Shown: piece by piece, positions 24,300 to 36,029 of the stretch
How positions within the stretch are numbered: position 1 is the stretch's first letter
How the letters are laid out: each line of letters begins with the position of its first letter
From: Melastoma dodecandrum
Lineage: Eukaryota; Streptophyta; Magnoliopsida; Myrtales; Melastomataceae
Direction: 5' to 3'
Length of the DNA stretch: 64,000 nt
Assembly: GCA_029817715.1 (NCBI GenBank)
Contig: JARUPY010000606.1
Coordinates: 744,001-808,000, forward strand
Made by a program: the position numbers and the translations under genes
The notes under the pieces: model-generated
The model's database searches: none
Told to the model about the DNA's origin: nothing
What the model saw: only the letters and a program-made list of their open reading frames with translations

Positions 24300-25409
24300 G
24301 TGGGTAAATTTGTGAAGGACGGGGTGACCCACACAATATGGGCATATGCAAAACCCTTTACAGAAGCGGAGTCATACTTTACCGATGCTAAATTTTATCT
24401 GAATAAAGGTGGTGAAGTTGAGAATAATGTTCCAAAGCTAGAGTCAATTGCGAAGTATATCTTAAATAAATCAAGCATAAACATCACAACCATTCAACAT
24501 GAAGGGCCTTCAGTGATCCTACGCTTCAAGATACGAGGACGGATGATAAAGCAAAACAAAATGTGCCAATCTTGCCATATTCCAAGAGCTCTCCGAAAAG
24601 CCGGGGAACCACCTTTCGTGAGTAGCCATGCTGAGGACATAGTGGTGCCAAAGGAACTCAACTGGTCGGTGACGAAAATGACGACAATAGCTCAAACAAG
24701 TACACCTTTAAACGGTTTTGTTCGACCTAAACAAGGGGCAATTATCTGTCCAGATTCATTGCCTGACAGGCGCACCAATGAATTTGATCCAAATGCATTC
24801 ATGTTAATCTCTGCAGCCGGCTACACGAAGGACTTGAAGGTGCTTGGGGCTGCCTCAAAAGAGGCTAATCCAGGAGGTGATAGTCAAAAGTCAAAATTTG
24901 GTCTTGTGCATGACATTCCTAAGCCCGTCAATCTCCCAGTGAAGAATGATTCAATTCAATACATCGAAGCTAATGATAAAACTACAACCCAATCGACAAG
25001 AACTTCGGTAATTGATCGACTTGGAGCCCCGTCTGAGCGAAGATCTATATTTGATAGGCTTGGCACTCAGTAAGAAGAGATTAAGGTTCAAAGAACGACA
25101 CGATTAAGATTGAGTCAAGTTCCAAGATGTCGAATAGTATGGAAGAGAGTTGATAAAAAAGAGGATATCCCAATTATCATAGAAGATACAAAGGATCTTC
25201 GTAGCAAAGCTCCCTCTCGAATGAAGCGTCGAACGGTTGTTGAAGTGACTATCGGCGAAGTACTGAAATTGAGCACGAAGACATGGGTATTTACCAGTAG
25301 CAATGGGGAATCATCTCATGGTGATAACGAAAATGATGTTGTCACTTCCCACCACGTCACAATTACTAAAGCTGATGAAAATATTTCTCCTAAAGAGGAT
25401 GATGCATAA
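24300..25409 (+). pseudogene. Tat gag-pol linker region
   Basis: A long open frame (24300-25073) contains EAESYFTDAKFYL, LNGFVRPKQG, a RRTNEFDPNAFMLISAAGY block and a C-terminal SIFDRLGTQ. The arrangement EYFxDxKFY ... RPxQG ... FDPNAYKL ... VFDRLG is the signature of the region between gag and RT in plant Tat elements. A second frame at 25110-25409 continues as an acidic linker. The chosen segment has no cellular-gene homology that I recognise. Confidence 0.75.
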
Positions 25410-25559
25410 GAGGCTCCAGAAGTATTCGAGGACCGAAAAAAGTCCACTGTTGACGAATTGAAAGAAGTCGATCTTGGGAAGGAAGGGGATCATCGCCCTA
25501 CATTCCTTAGAGCAAGTTTAACCTTGAAGAAGAGGAGTTGTATGTCTAACTGTTAAAGG

Positions 25560-26188
25560 AATATAAAGATGTCCATAAAAACATGCCCGGCCTTGATCCA
25601 AAGATAGCAATCCATAGGTTAGCTGTTAAGCATGGAGTTAATCCCATAAAGCAAGCTCAACAACGTTTTCTCCCGGAGTTGATCCCATTGATAGAAGCCG
25701 AAGTCAATATCGAAGATGGATTTATTCGGGAGGTGAAGTATTCAACATGGATTGCAAAAATTGTACCCGTTAGGAATAAGAACGGTTAAGTCCGAGTTTG
25801 CGTAGATTTTTGTGGTCTCAATAATGCATGTCCCAAGGACGATTTTCCTCTTCCGATCACTAAGATAATAGTGGATGCGACCACTGGCTATGAAGCCCTC
25901 AGTTTTATGGATGGATCATCGGGATACAATCAAATCCGAATGGACTCGAAGGATGAGGAAATGACGGCTTTTTGTACTCTAGAAGGAATATATTATTATA
26001 AGGTGATGCCTTTCGGATTAAAGAATGTGGGAGCAACTTATCAATGAGTCATGCAACGGATCTTTGACGATACTCTCCACGAGAATGTAGAGTGTTACGT
26101 GGATGATCTGGTCATCAAATCTAGACAAAGACGCGATCATATTGAAGACTTTAGAAAAGTATTTGACAGATTACGAAAGTATCAATTG
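25560..26188 (+). pseudogene. Tat reverse transcriptase, N-terminal and palm part
   Basis: Shows MPGLDPKIAIHRL, YSTWIAKIVPVRNKNG, VRVCVDFCGLNNACPKDDFP, LSFMDGSSGYNQIRM, VMPFGLKNVGATYQ and an intact catalytic YVDD in ECYVDDLVIKS. Two in-frame stops occur (after KNG and after TYQ). Homology stops at the CAATTG hexamer at 26183-26188, where the inverted segment begins. Confidence 0.9.
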
Positions 26189-27175
26189 ATTAATCACAAG
26201 CTTGGAGTCTCCATATACCCTCAAACTATTACTTTCTTATTCATGGCCATTTCTAGCCCGAGTATTAGAGCCTAATATTCCGTCATGTTGTTTGAGCATA
26301 ATTGGGTGATGGTATATGCATAAGGGATGATATCTCCATCTGATGTGACGAAGACAACTCCAGATCCCGCACCTCGTTGTGTAGCTGACCCATCAAAGAA
26401 CATTTTCTATGGAGAGGGAACATCAACCAATATTACTTCCTCATCGGGTAATTCATCCGATACTTTCCAATCATCTGGTATAGGATGATCTGCCAAGAAG
26501 TCAGCCAAAGCTTGTCCCTTTACAACCTTTTGAGGCACATACAAGATCTCGAACTGCTGAACATAAGTGCCCATTTCGCGAGAAGACCAAATAAAACTGG
26601 CCTTGACATTATATGTTTGAGAGATCTTCCCGTGATATGAGACGAACAGAGTGTGCCTGCAAATAATGTCGTAACTTTTATATGACAAATATTAAAGCAA
26701 GACATGTCTTCTCAATTGGAAAGTAATTCAATTTCACTCCGGTTAAAATCTTGCTCAAATAGTACAAGGCATTTTCTTTTCCATTGTCGTTCTCCAGATA
26801 GGAAAGCTTCTTGTGCCGCTATATAAAGTATGAGGGGTGGTCTTCCTTGGATTGGAGCATTTAGAACAGGATGCCTTGATAAGTAAGCCTTTATGTTGTT
26901 GAATAATTTTCCACATGCTTCATCCCACTCAAAAGAGGTACCCTTCCTCATAAGTCGATGGAAAGGATGACACCGTCCTGCTAAATTTGACATAGACATT
27001 CGAAAATAAGCAAGCTTCCCTTGAAGGCTCTTCAGCTCATATATATTTCTTGGTAGCTGCATCTTTATAATTGCATCTATCTTCAACTTACCAACCTCAA
27101 TTCCTCGATGCCGAACAATGAATCTAAGAAATTTTCCCGAATTGACTCCGAACGCCCCACTTTAACGGGTTGAGG
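26189..27175 (-). pseudogene. Inverted segment: C-terminal RT and N-terminal RNase H of the same Tat element
   Basis: The minus strand reads, from right to left, the RT thumb/connection (FIVRHRGIEV, ELKSLQGKLAYFR, SNLAGRCHPFHRLM, FEWDEACGKLF, HPVLNAPIQGRPPLILYIA), then the tether (VPQKVVKGQALADFLADHPI, PDDWKVSDELPDEEV), then the RNase H start (MFFDGSATQRGAGSGVVFV, CSNNMTEY) and finally VYGDSKLVINQL. This last motif runs into the left breakpoint. The RNase H remainder (KPELLPYNNYAVKLAGWL) is found on the plus strand immediately right of 27180. This is clear evidence of an inversion with both breakpoints inside pol. Confidence 0.9.
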
Positions 27176-27180
27176 TTCGC

Positions 27181-28650
27181 AAGCCAGAGCTTTTACCTTA
27201 TAATAACTATGCGGTTAAACTCGCAGGGTGGCTCTCGGACATTACAATAAGTCTTATACCGAGAAAGGAAAATGCACAAGTAGATGCCTTAGCAAGTCTT
27301 CCCTTTATTCTTACTTCGGTAGATAGGGAGGTCAGCATCAGATTATGTCAAGCATGGGTGGTTTCACCAATCTCTGACGAGGGGGAAACAGACGAAGTTA
27401 ATCTCATATCCGTCTATAATATAGAAGACCAAGATTGGAGACAACCAATCATTGACTTTCTCGACCCGCGAAAAAAGTGGATGTGCGGAGAAGAACTCCT
27501 CGATTCATATATTTTAAAAATACACTCTATCGGCGGTCCTTTGAAGGAGTGTTCCCGCGATGCCTTGGAGTGGAAGAAGCCACCAAAGTACTAGAGGAGG
27601 CGCATTCTGGAGTTTGTGGGACTCATCAATCCGACCCAAAACTTCACTTTGAACTAAAGATAATGGGTTATTATTGGCCGACAATGGCAAAGGATTGTAT
27701 GGAATTTGCAAAGAAGTGTCATGCTTGTCAGTTTCACGCCAACTTCATCCATCAATCGCCCGAGCCACTTCATCCAATTGTAGCATCGCCTGGGGGCTAG
27801 ATGTCGTAGGGCCCATCACACCCAAATCGTCCGGAGGTCACTCATATATCCTGGTAGCAACTAACTACTTTTCCAAATGGGCAGAAGTTACATCCATACG
27901 TGAAGTGAAGAAGGAAACGGTGATCACATTCATTAAGAATAACATCATTTTTCGTTATCGTATGCCTCGCTATATCATTACAGATAATGGCCAGAATTCT
28001 CTAATAAGGCCATGGATAAATTCTATGAGATATTTGGCTTCAAACAGTATAACTCTTCCATGTATTATGCGACTATGATCGAGTTGGCAGAGGCATTCAA
28101 TAAAACGCTATGCAATCTCCTAAAGACGGTGGTCGATAAAGCTAGAAGAGAATAGCATGAACGAGTCGGAGAAGCTCTATGGGCGTACGTAGGACGTACA
28201 AAATTGCGACTCAAATGACGCCATACTCATTGGTTTATGGTGTTGAAGTGGTCCTTCCACTTGACGACAAATACCGTCACTACGAATAGCCCTACAAAAG
28301 GGATTTTGTCAAGATGATACTGCGCGACTACGCTTACAGGAACTTGAAGCTTTGGATGAAAAACCTCTTAAAGCCCAACAACGGATTGAGTGCTAACCGG
28401 CAAGGATGTCGAAATCGTTTAACATGGAAGTACGACCTCGCTCCTTTCAGGTTGGTGACCTTGTTTTTGCAGTGCGAAGAGCTATAATTGTCACACTTGA
28501 GGCTGGGAGCAAATTCACATCCAAATGGGATGGTCCATACGTAGTCTAAGAGGCTTACACTGGGGACACTTACAAGATAGTTGATCAAGATGGAGTACGC
28601 ATCGGACCGATCAATGGGAAGTTCCAGAAGCATACTACGCCTGAAGAATA
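27181..28650 (+). pseudogene. Tat RNase H C-terminus and integrase
   Basis: Starts with the end of RNase H (KPELLPYNNYAVKLAGWL ... RKENAQVDALASLP). The integrase zinc-binding region follows (HSGVCGTHQSDPKLHF, GYYWPTMAKDC, KKCHACQ), then the core (LDVVGPITPKSSGGHSYILV, FSKWAEV, PRYIITDNGQ) and the C-terminal KWDGPY segment up to about 28650. Frameshifts near 27560, 27790 and 28010 and further stops break it. Confidence 0.88.
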
Positions 28651-28689
28651 AAGCTCCATGTCACATGATCCTAAACTACACGACATATA

Positions 28690-28800
28690 TACAAAAAGAG
28701 AGGGCAAAATAAAAATAAAAATAAAAATAAAGGCAATAAAATAAAATAAAAAGAAGAAGAAAATAATAATAAAAAAAGAAAAAAAGAAAAAAAAATAAAT
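28690..28800. repeat. A-rich low-complexity tract
   Basis: AAAAT and AAAAG repeats of roughly 110 bp immediately after the integrase end. Could mark the polypurine/3' end region of the element or simply be slippage. Confidence 0.7.
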
Positions 28801-28803
28801 CTT

Positions 28804-28905
28804 CATGTAATACTCCTGGCCCGCACGAGTATAAACTGTGAACAGCTAAATAAAATGTAATACTCCGGGCCTGCACGAGTATAAATTGTGAACAACATAA
28901 TAAAT
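28804..28905. repeat. Two-copy tandem repeat, period about 52 bp
   Basis: Copies start at 28804 and 28856, both beginning ATGTAATACTCC and sharing GCACGAGTATAAA-TGTGAACA. Noncoding. Confidence 0.8.
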
Positions 28906-28989
28906 TAATTATGAAATAATCATGATCCACACAAGCTCCGAACCACTTTATTAAAGGAAAATGATTATTATAGTCCGACATAACATGGG

Positions 28990-30380
28990 GGAATCAAATT
29001 CCCAAACATAAATTAACTAGAAAAAAAAAGCTCAAGGTCCAGAGTAAATTGTGCAATCTCCCCGCGCGAGGTCTCGGTCAACTCGCGAAGCTCTTCCAAA
29101 GACTGAAGATATTCATCATGGACCACGTTGACTCCCTCCAAAGCACGCATGGATTCTTTCAAGCCCTCAACCTTTGCAGCCCCCTCATCAGCGTTTCTTA
29201 TAACCTTCTTGAGAATGTCCTCTCGATCCGCCTTGGCTTAATGCAATCAGATAATTGTTGTTATAGCTCTTCAATCCAAATCCCATCTTCAGCAAGCTAG
29301 CCCTCTAAGTTGGTCTTCTCTATCATGATACTCTTCTCTTCAGCTTCGGCTTCAACGAGAAAAGTTCTTATCAATGCCACCTCTTTATCACGATTTGTGG
29401 CACTCATCACTTCTTTAGTAGCAGTTTCTAAGTTTGAGTATCGCATGGAGCTCTTTGTGTACTTCTTGATTAAAGAGTGAATGGGAGTCAGATCCAAATG
29501 CTCGCATTTATCGATGAGATTGAGAGCATCCTTAGTTTCCTTGGCAATAACATGTTCTCTACAGAAGGTGTCCTCGAAACCTTCTCCTTGATAACATCCC
29601 TAATACTAGTCGCAAACTTCTGATATGCTCGCGAGCTATAGAGTCGAAGCAGAAAGACGATATGGCATGCTTATCCTTGTGTTGGATCACTTCCTTCACG
29701 GCATGCTTATCCTTGTGAAGCGGCTTTAGGAGCTCCTGACCAAGATGGCTCAATACGGAATGCTCACCATTGTCACCCATGAAATCAACCGACTCATTCG
29801 CAAGCTGCAATAGGAAACAAAGCTGAGATAAGACGTGGATCATTTAAACTATGTACCAAAATGATATAAGATGCTCACCAACTCATTGCCAGCCAGAACG
29901 ATGTCATCTGGCATGTCTTCGACTACATTAAGGTCCCAAATGCATGCCTTGAATGTCTCTTCCTCTTGAAATGTTTGTTGTCATCTAGAGTTTGTAACTT
30001 TTCAAAATGTACAGCTGTCGATGAAAACAAGGCATGTCCATTAACAAGGTAAAAGAAAACAAACAAAAGAAGGATACATGCGTTTATAAATACCTATATT
30101 TGGTGGTATCGGCATTTTCTTTTGGGTTATGCCTACCAACTTAGCTGGCTTCTCTCGAGTATCATCATCTTTACGTGGAGGATGACATATCCCAGCAATC
30201 AGTGCCTCTATCCCTCGTTTGAGGAACTCATCATCCTTCTTTCTCCACCACTTAGAGTGCATCTTTGTACAATATGCGTCCAAATCAATGTGAGAAACGG
30301 GAGCACTAGGAACATACAATCGAGAATTAGTCTCGTTTCGCACCGAAAGACGTCACAATATGTGTCCTTCATCTAATTAG
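28990..30380 (-). pseudogene. Antisense extra ORF (aORF) of the Tat element
   Basis: Downstream of integrase but on the opposite strand are broken frames that read as one protein. 30041-30376 contains YVPSAPVSHIDLDAYCTKMH and SKWWRKKDDEFLKRGIEALI, and 29290-29500 is an alanine/glutamate-rich, coiled-coil-like end (FLVEAEAEEKSIMIEKTNLE). Plant Tat elements can carry an antisense ORF with a plant-mobile-type domain followed by a coiled coil in exactly this place, and that is my interpretation. Function is unknown. The match is by remembered pattern only, so confidence is moderate. Confidence 0.5.
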
Positions 30381-30389
30381 GAGGATCGT

Positions 30390-31690
30390 ATATCACGCGT
30401 CAATTTGTGTGAAATGCCTGGCAAAACCCAAGCTGACTGGTCGCTCAATCCGCAAATGCGCGGGTCGCGTCAAGTAATGTGGAGTAAGTAAAGTATCGAT
30501 CCCACGAGGAGACAGTGTAGGAAATCCCTTCTATCGTCCGGTGCCAACGCTTTCAAAGTCAACCCGAAAGTAACGAGAGCTGTAACTAAAACTAAAAACG
30601 AAAGCAAGTAAATAAAGTAAAGGCAAGAGAAATCAGTAATAAGAAAACTTATGACTATGAATCTCTCAATTGTTCGTTACTATCCTGTGTCTCCCCTCTC
30701 CCTATCTCAATTCCGTGTTCGTTTACTAACCATAGTCCCTAGTTATCGTGCTCCTTTCGAAGTCCGCCGAACTATCTAAATAACAAATCCCTATCTCTAG
30801 GCTCACGATTAATTAGATGCGTTAAGTCTCGATTTCCTTTGGTTGCCTTCGGTGTATATCTCTATACCATCTTAAGTCCGCTCGCTCTCACGACACAAAC
30901 CGGGCTACATTTACCACTACTTCTTCTCTTAAGATCCTCTCTCGAACTTACTCAAGCACAAGCGATCAATACAAACGTCGGCCACACGCATGCAAGCATT
31001 AAGAACAAGTGAGGTAAATAAACGAAACACAAAAAGAAATAGTTCAAAGGAATTTACTAAGAAAGTGACTCCACAACCGTGTTCATCATATTCCTAGAAA
31101 AGATATTTAGCACATGCTGAAAATAATCAAACACAAAAATAAAGAAATGGACAACATCCTAAACATCGCCCGAAGCTTTGTCGAATGTCTTCGTGTTGCC
31201 CAGTACAATCTCTCGTTTTCGGCACACCCCTCTTCCTCAAGCAAGTCGTCCTTTTTTGCCTCCAGAGGTTGCAACCCTAGGAAATCTTCAAAATCTGGAT
31301 AGTAGAGAGAATTTAGGAAATAAAATATTTCCTCATGTTCATACATTTAGCTACATGAAAATCTGGTGCAGCTGCATCAAACAATCTATCCAATTTCTGT
31401 CCACCCCTTTCGGCTACAACACTTTCTAGTGCAATTGCACTAACTCTCCGAGCACTTTCTGACCCGGTGACGTAGCGGCACCACCTTTCCGCATAACTCG
31501 ATCCGCCATCCTTTCTTCCAAATTTTCCTACAAAATTAACAAAACTATCAACAATACCCCAATATAAGGATTTAGCCCAATATTACGCAATTAGAGGGAT
31601 AAAAATATATATTTATAACAAGTTATCACACCCCCAAACCTAGATTTTGTTAGTCCCGAGCAAAACAAGCACATGATACTACTAGAAAAC
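30390..31690. other. Noncoding retroelement-derived DNA
   Basis: Contains the phrase AAGTATCGATCCCACGAGGA (about 30494-30513) and a CACCCCCAAACCTA phrase near 31629, both familiar from untranslated regions of plant gypsy elements; a similar CACCCCCAAACCTA occurs at 38600. I see no coding sequence. Confidence 0.45.
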
Positions 31691-34440
31691 AATAACTTGA
31701 GGAATCATTATATATTATATGATCTCAAATATCAGCAAGAATACATAGACACTCGAATTTCAACCCTTTTCGTCAACTCATGCTTCTGCAGTCTTTTATA
31801 CCCACACGCTCTGCTCACACGGCATACAGGCCACGACAATTCTATCACTCCATATACCTACTCAAGTCCATGTCATAGGACTAATTAGCATTAAGATTGC
31901 TCCCTCAAAAATTCATCAATTAAGCACTTTTTCTTCTCTTTTCTTTGGTTCCCAACACGACTCTAAATGCTTTATCAATAGAGGGAATGCTTAAAATTCC
32001 CCACGAATGCCGTCCTCTGATGGGAGGGGAAAAAGGAGAGAGGAACCTCTCCGGCACTTTGGAGGTGGGGGGACAAAATTTCCCATTCCCTCGGGGGGCT
32101 AAGGGACGTCCCCTCCCCCTTCTTCATCAGCAGGACCTGGTGGCAGTTCCCTTTAGGGGGGAGGTCTTCTCCCTTCGTTAAAAAAAAAAATCCCAGTTCC
32201 GAAAGCTGGATCAACCTCCTGGCAGCCTCACCTGGCTCAAGCCACACCCCGATGCTGATTCCCTATCAAGGACTATCAACCCCTGACGTTCCTTCCGACA
32301 TGACGACGAAGTACCATGGCTACGACCAGCAGCGGTCTTCCTCACTACCCCGGCCGTAGACGACCCTATCCTCCCAAAACCACAGCAAACCTGACGTTGC
32401 AACTAACCTAGAAAAAGGTGACGGCTCCTCTCCCGGTGTCTTCTTTGACAATACCAATAGTTGATTCGCCGACAAGCGGCAGCGGATCTTCCCAGTTCTA
32501 GCTGCTCCAGCCGACATCCCGGCTGGCACGACGAGCGCACTACAGTCAGATTCGCGCTGTCATCGACCACTCCCTCTCCCTCATTGCAGCAGAGAACAAC
32601 CTCTCCTGGTGCCACCTCCTACAAACCGGAGCACCAGCAGCCTTCAAGCTCTACATCACACCGCTTACACCGAGCCCTTCAACCCTAGTTCAACAGCAAC
32701 CTGAGCAAAGGCCAACTCTTACCCCTTCTTCATGAACTTCCTCCTTAGACAGAGCTAAAGTCTCTTCCCACCATTTACTCTACCGCTTTCTTACTTAATT
32801 TCCATGAAAATCAACTGAGCTTCACGGAAATTCGACAAGATGAATTTCGAAGAGTGAAGGCTCGAACGCGCGTATAACAAACCGCGTTTGGTTGGATCTA
32901 CCGCAGCCTAAACACCGTCGGTCTGAAGTGAAGCGGTCCTGACCGACATTTCAGGTACAAAAGAGAGGTGTGGGCCTCTCCGAACCAAATTACATATCCA
33001 CCTGTAACGGGTTGAGGGTCCAAGTGCATAGGCCCGCAGTCACCATCCTTCCCCCGCCCCCCTTTATTTTAATTATTGCTTGTGCTTGTACGCATATTGT
33101 TAGGCAACTTAGGTTTATTATCGCATGTTGGTGTAAATCAGTTCTAGTCCAACGCCCGAATCGGGTCCAACGTCCGTAAAACAGTGACATGAGTTCGGAG
33201 TCATGGCCGGATCGGGTCTAACGGCCGTTAGCCAAAAGCCAACTTTTGGAGCCCTTCGCATGTTTAGAATGTAAGAGCTAGTAAATATGAATCTCCGAAC
33301 CAACTGTTTTTCCGAATTAGAAAGTTTTAAAAATAAGTCGGTGACGACTCCGTAATAGCTTACCTAGATTAAGCAACAACAACCGATTTTACGGAGCCAT
33401 TTTAGATGGGTAACGACGACACGAGCCGCTCCATGAGTCCTCACTAAAACTTTCAAACGAGGCCTTAACGCAGCCTTTTGCCCGTTGCCTTCAGGAAACT
33501 AGAGATGGTTGGTGAAATGCCCCGCAGGCCCATTTGGGAAACAAGGGAGGACCAAATTCAATACCTTTCCGCAGCGTCCGATGCTCGAGTCGCGACGCCG
33601 ACCTAATTGGGCCTTGGGGGAGCGGGCCCAGATCCTCGGGTCATCCGAACATCCACGCGCGTACTAGGCCGGAGGGAGCGCGTACATCCTGGATGAAGAC
33701 TCCGCTGGGGACTCCGCATGTGGATTCCTACTGAAAGCTCTTACATTCAATCCACATGCGGAGATGAGTTATTGTTTGTGCATGTACTTGATTGGCTCGG
33801 TGCCCTTTATATGCTCTCATGATTGTGTTTGTTTACCGCTTTCCTAGGCATACTTAAGTGAGTCCCAATAACCGGGATTAGGATTTTAGGAGGTCACCAA
33901 AAGGCATAGCCTTGCTGCTTTCTGCGGCTAGTAGGCTATGGAACGGGACCCGCCTCCCCTTGTCTGAGGGAGGTCTTAGATACCTCTTTTGAGTCTAGAA
34001 TTGTTTGCCCACTCCGGGTACCAGACGCCACACGTGCATTTGTCTGTTACTGAGTGTCTGTTACATGTGCAGTGACAGGTGTCAGGTATGCTTTGTTTGT
34101 TATAACTATAAAACTAACACTGCTCATTTTGCAGTTGGATCGAGTATATAACAATGGCCTTTAAGAACCTTCATTTCACCTATCCCTAACGATTTTACAA
34201 CTTACTGAATTCATACATCTCTGCCTGATTTGAGTAGTTACATTATCATATCATTCATAGTAACTACTCCATTGTATTACTATGTCTCATTTACGATTGC
34301 AGTTACATAATACATACTCTTATAAATATACGAGTGCGATTAAACAACATCACAAACTTATCATGCATCGATTACAGTGTTGAATGATATTAATCCAAAC
34401 CTTCTCTCTACGTTCTTTCCGAGGTTTAATTCTCCAACAT
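31691..34440. other. Unassigned, probably LTR/leader DNA of a gypsy element
   Basis: No gene recognised. At 33702-33717 the phrase ACTCCGCTGGGGACTC resembles the region just inside the 5' LTR of Tat-type elements, so part of 32-33.7 kb may be an LTR. Several short open frames (for example 31975-32247 -) lack recognisable domains. Confidence 0.35.
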
Positions 34441-34499
34441 GGTTCCTCGAAGGGGATTAGGGACAAAGCATGACATTACAAATCTTCAAGCACGAGAAT

Positions 34500-35200
34500 A
34501 CCAAGGATTCATCGACGGCTACTAATGCCCAAACCCGAACATCTAACAACATGAAAACCAAAGTTTTCATTACGGCTACCAAGTTCCAAAGTCGTGCGTC
34601 AATGACATGAGCCCAAAGTGTTATCAATAGCTACCAAGTTACAAAGCCAGACATGAAGACCAAAGGTTACCCAACGGCTACCAAAGTTCAAAGCCGAATC
34701 TACAACAACATAAGAACCCCAAGGAGGTTGCATTTCAAAAGGCCAATCTTCATCAACATCAAGACTAATGACCAACCAAAGAGCTATTCACGGACATGTC
34801 ATGATAGTGGAACATCACCCCCACTAATCAACAACCGCTCTAAAGAAGCAGAAACAATTATGCTACATCACCAGTTGTCGCAACTTCGGCACCAACGGGA
34901 ACATCTTCCTCAGCTTCTTTCGCCACTGATATGAAGATTATATTTTTTTGCTCATCCAAGCCCATTAACACTGGGCAATCCAAACAAGGGGCAATCCTTT
35001 TTACGACTCAAGCTCTGATCGTCAACATCAGGCAACCAAACCAGGGGGCAATCCACCATCTCCAATTCAAGCCACGATCCTCAACGTCAAACATGCAAAT
35101 AAGAGGCGATCCTTTGATATCAGGTAATTAGCAACGGGCAATCCTCTAATCGACGTTTCAAACATGGATCCTCAACATCGGGCAATCCAGCAGAAAAGGG
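34500..35200. repeat. Two degenerate tandem arrays (GGCTACCAA and GGGCAATCC types)
   Basis: Units containing CGGCTACCAA-GTTCAAAG recur near 34500, 34560, 34612 and 34660. From about 34970 a different unit containing GGGGCAATCC recurs near 34973, 34988, 35044, 35108, 35134 and 35182. The unit lengths are about 50-65 bp. Noncoding, most likely untranslated DNA of a gypsy element. Confidence 0.65.
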
Positions 35201-36029
35201 GACAGATCCTCTGGCTTGCATCCTATTGTCGGCCTTCATCATCGCGCCAATGATCCAATTCAACACATGGGGGCAAAGCTTGGTCCCGACATTGACTTCC
35301 AAATACGAACATTTCACACCCATGGAGTTTCGGTGCTCATAGTCTCCCACACAACATGAACTTGGCGTATGCGAGATCCAAAGCATTTCCAGAATAAGAA
35401 CATGAAACAACTCTAGCGCGATTGGCGTCAAAAGTTCCCTTTCGCGTTACTCGCCTTCATACAATTCCAAACATACATGATTGAGCCACTGGTATTCATC
35501 ATCAACACGGGGCATCCATTTGAATCGTCCGGGGCAACGCTTACACAACAGCTTCACTCTACACCAAATAACATGCAATCTACCTAACGATGACACATAC
35601 TCGGACTGGGGCAACTCCCATCGAGCTCATCCACGGTATTTAAGCAATCAATCTAGCAGAAATTCAATTACTGACTCTCTAGAGCTCGTCCCAAGGAGAA
35701 GATGAGAAGCTTAATCACCACCTCATTGACGAGAAACAACCACTTCAACTCACTACATTAATGACTTATTCGCCATCCTGGCCCACCACATGAGAGGCTA
35801 GTTGCTCGCCTAGACCCACCTCAATGGGCAATCAACAATGCACATCCAAGGATAATCGACTTGGGGACAATATTCTCAAATGGATCCTGTCAAGCGCCAA
35901 CAATTTCAAAAGACATTTCTCTTCAAATTACTAAGGAGACATTCGCTATCAAGCACGCCCTTTCTAGAGAGCAACACCTTAACTGAGTAGAACTCCCACA
36001 AGCACTCAACGCAAACACTCTTCGAAATT

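Larger units (their letters stand above)
24290..28650 (+). mobile_element. Tat-type Ty3/gypsy retrotransposon with an internal inversion
   Basis: The plus strand carries the gag-pol linker (24290-25410), the first part of RT (25560-26188) and integrase (27181-28650). Between RT and integrase, about 26189-27175, the rest of RT/RNase H lies on the minus strand. The parts are collinear only if that segment is flipped back, so this is a single element with an inversion rather than two elements. Gag proper and well-defined LTRs were not found. Stops and frameshifts are present throughout. Confidence 0.85.

Noticed and set aside
26189..27175. A separate minus-strand gypsy element nested in the Tat element.
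   Set aside because: The minus-strand parts exactly complement those missing on the plus strand and none is duplicated, so inversion of one element is the simpler explanation.
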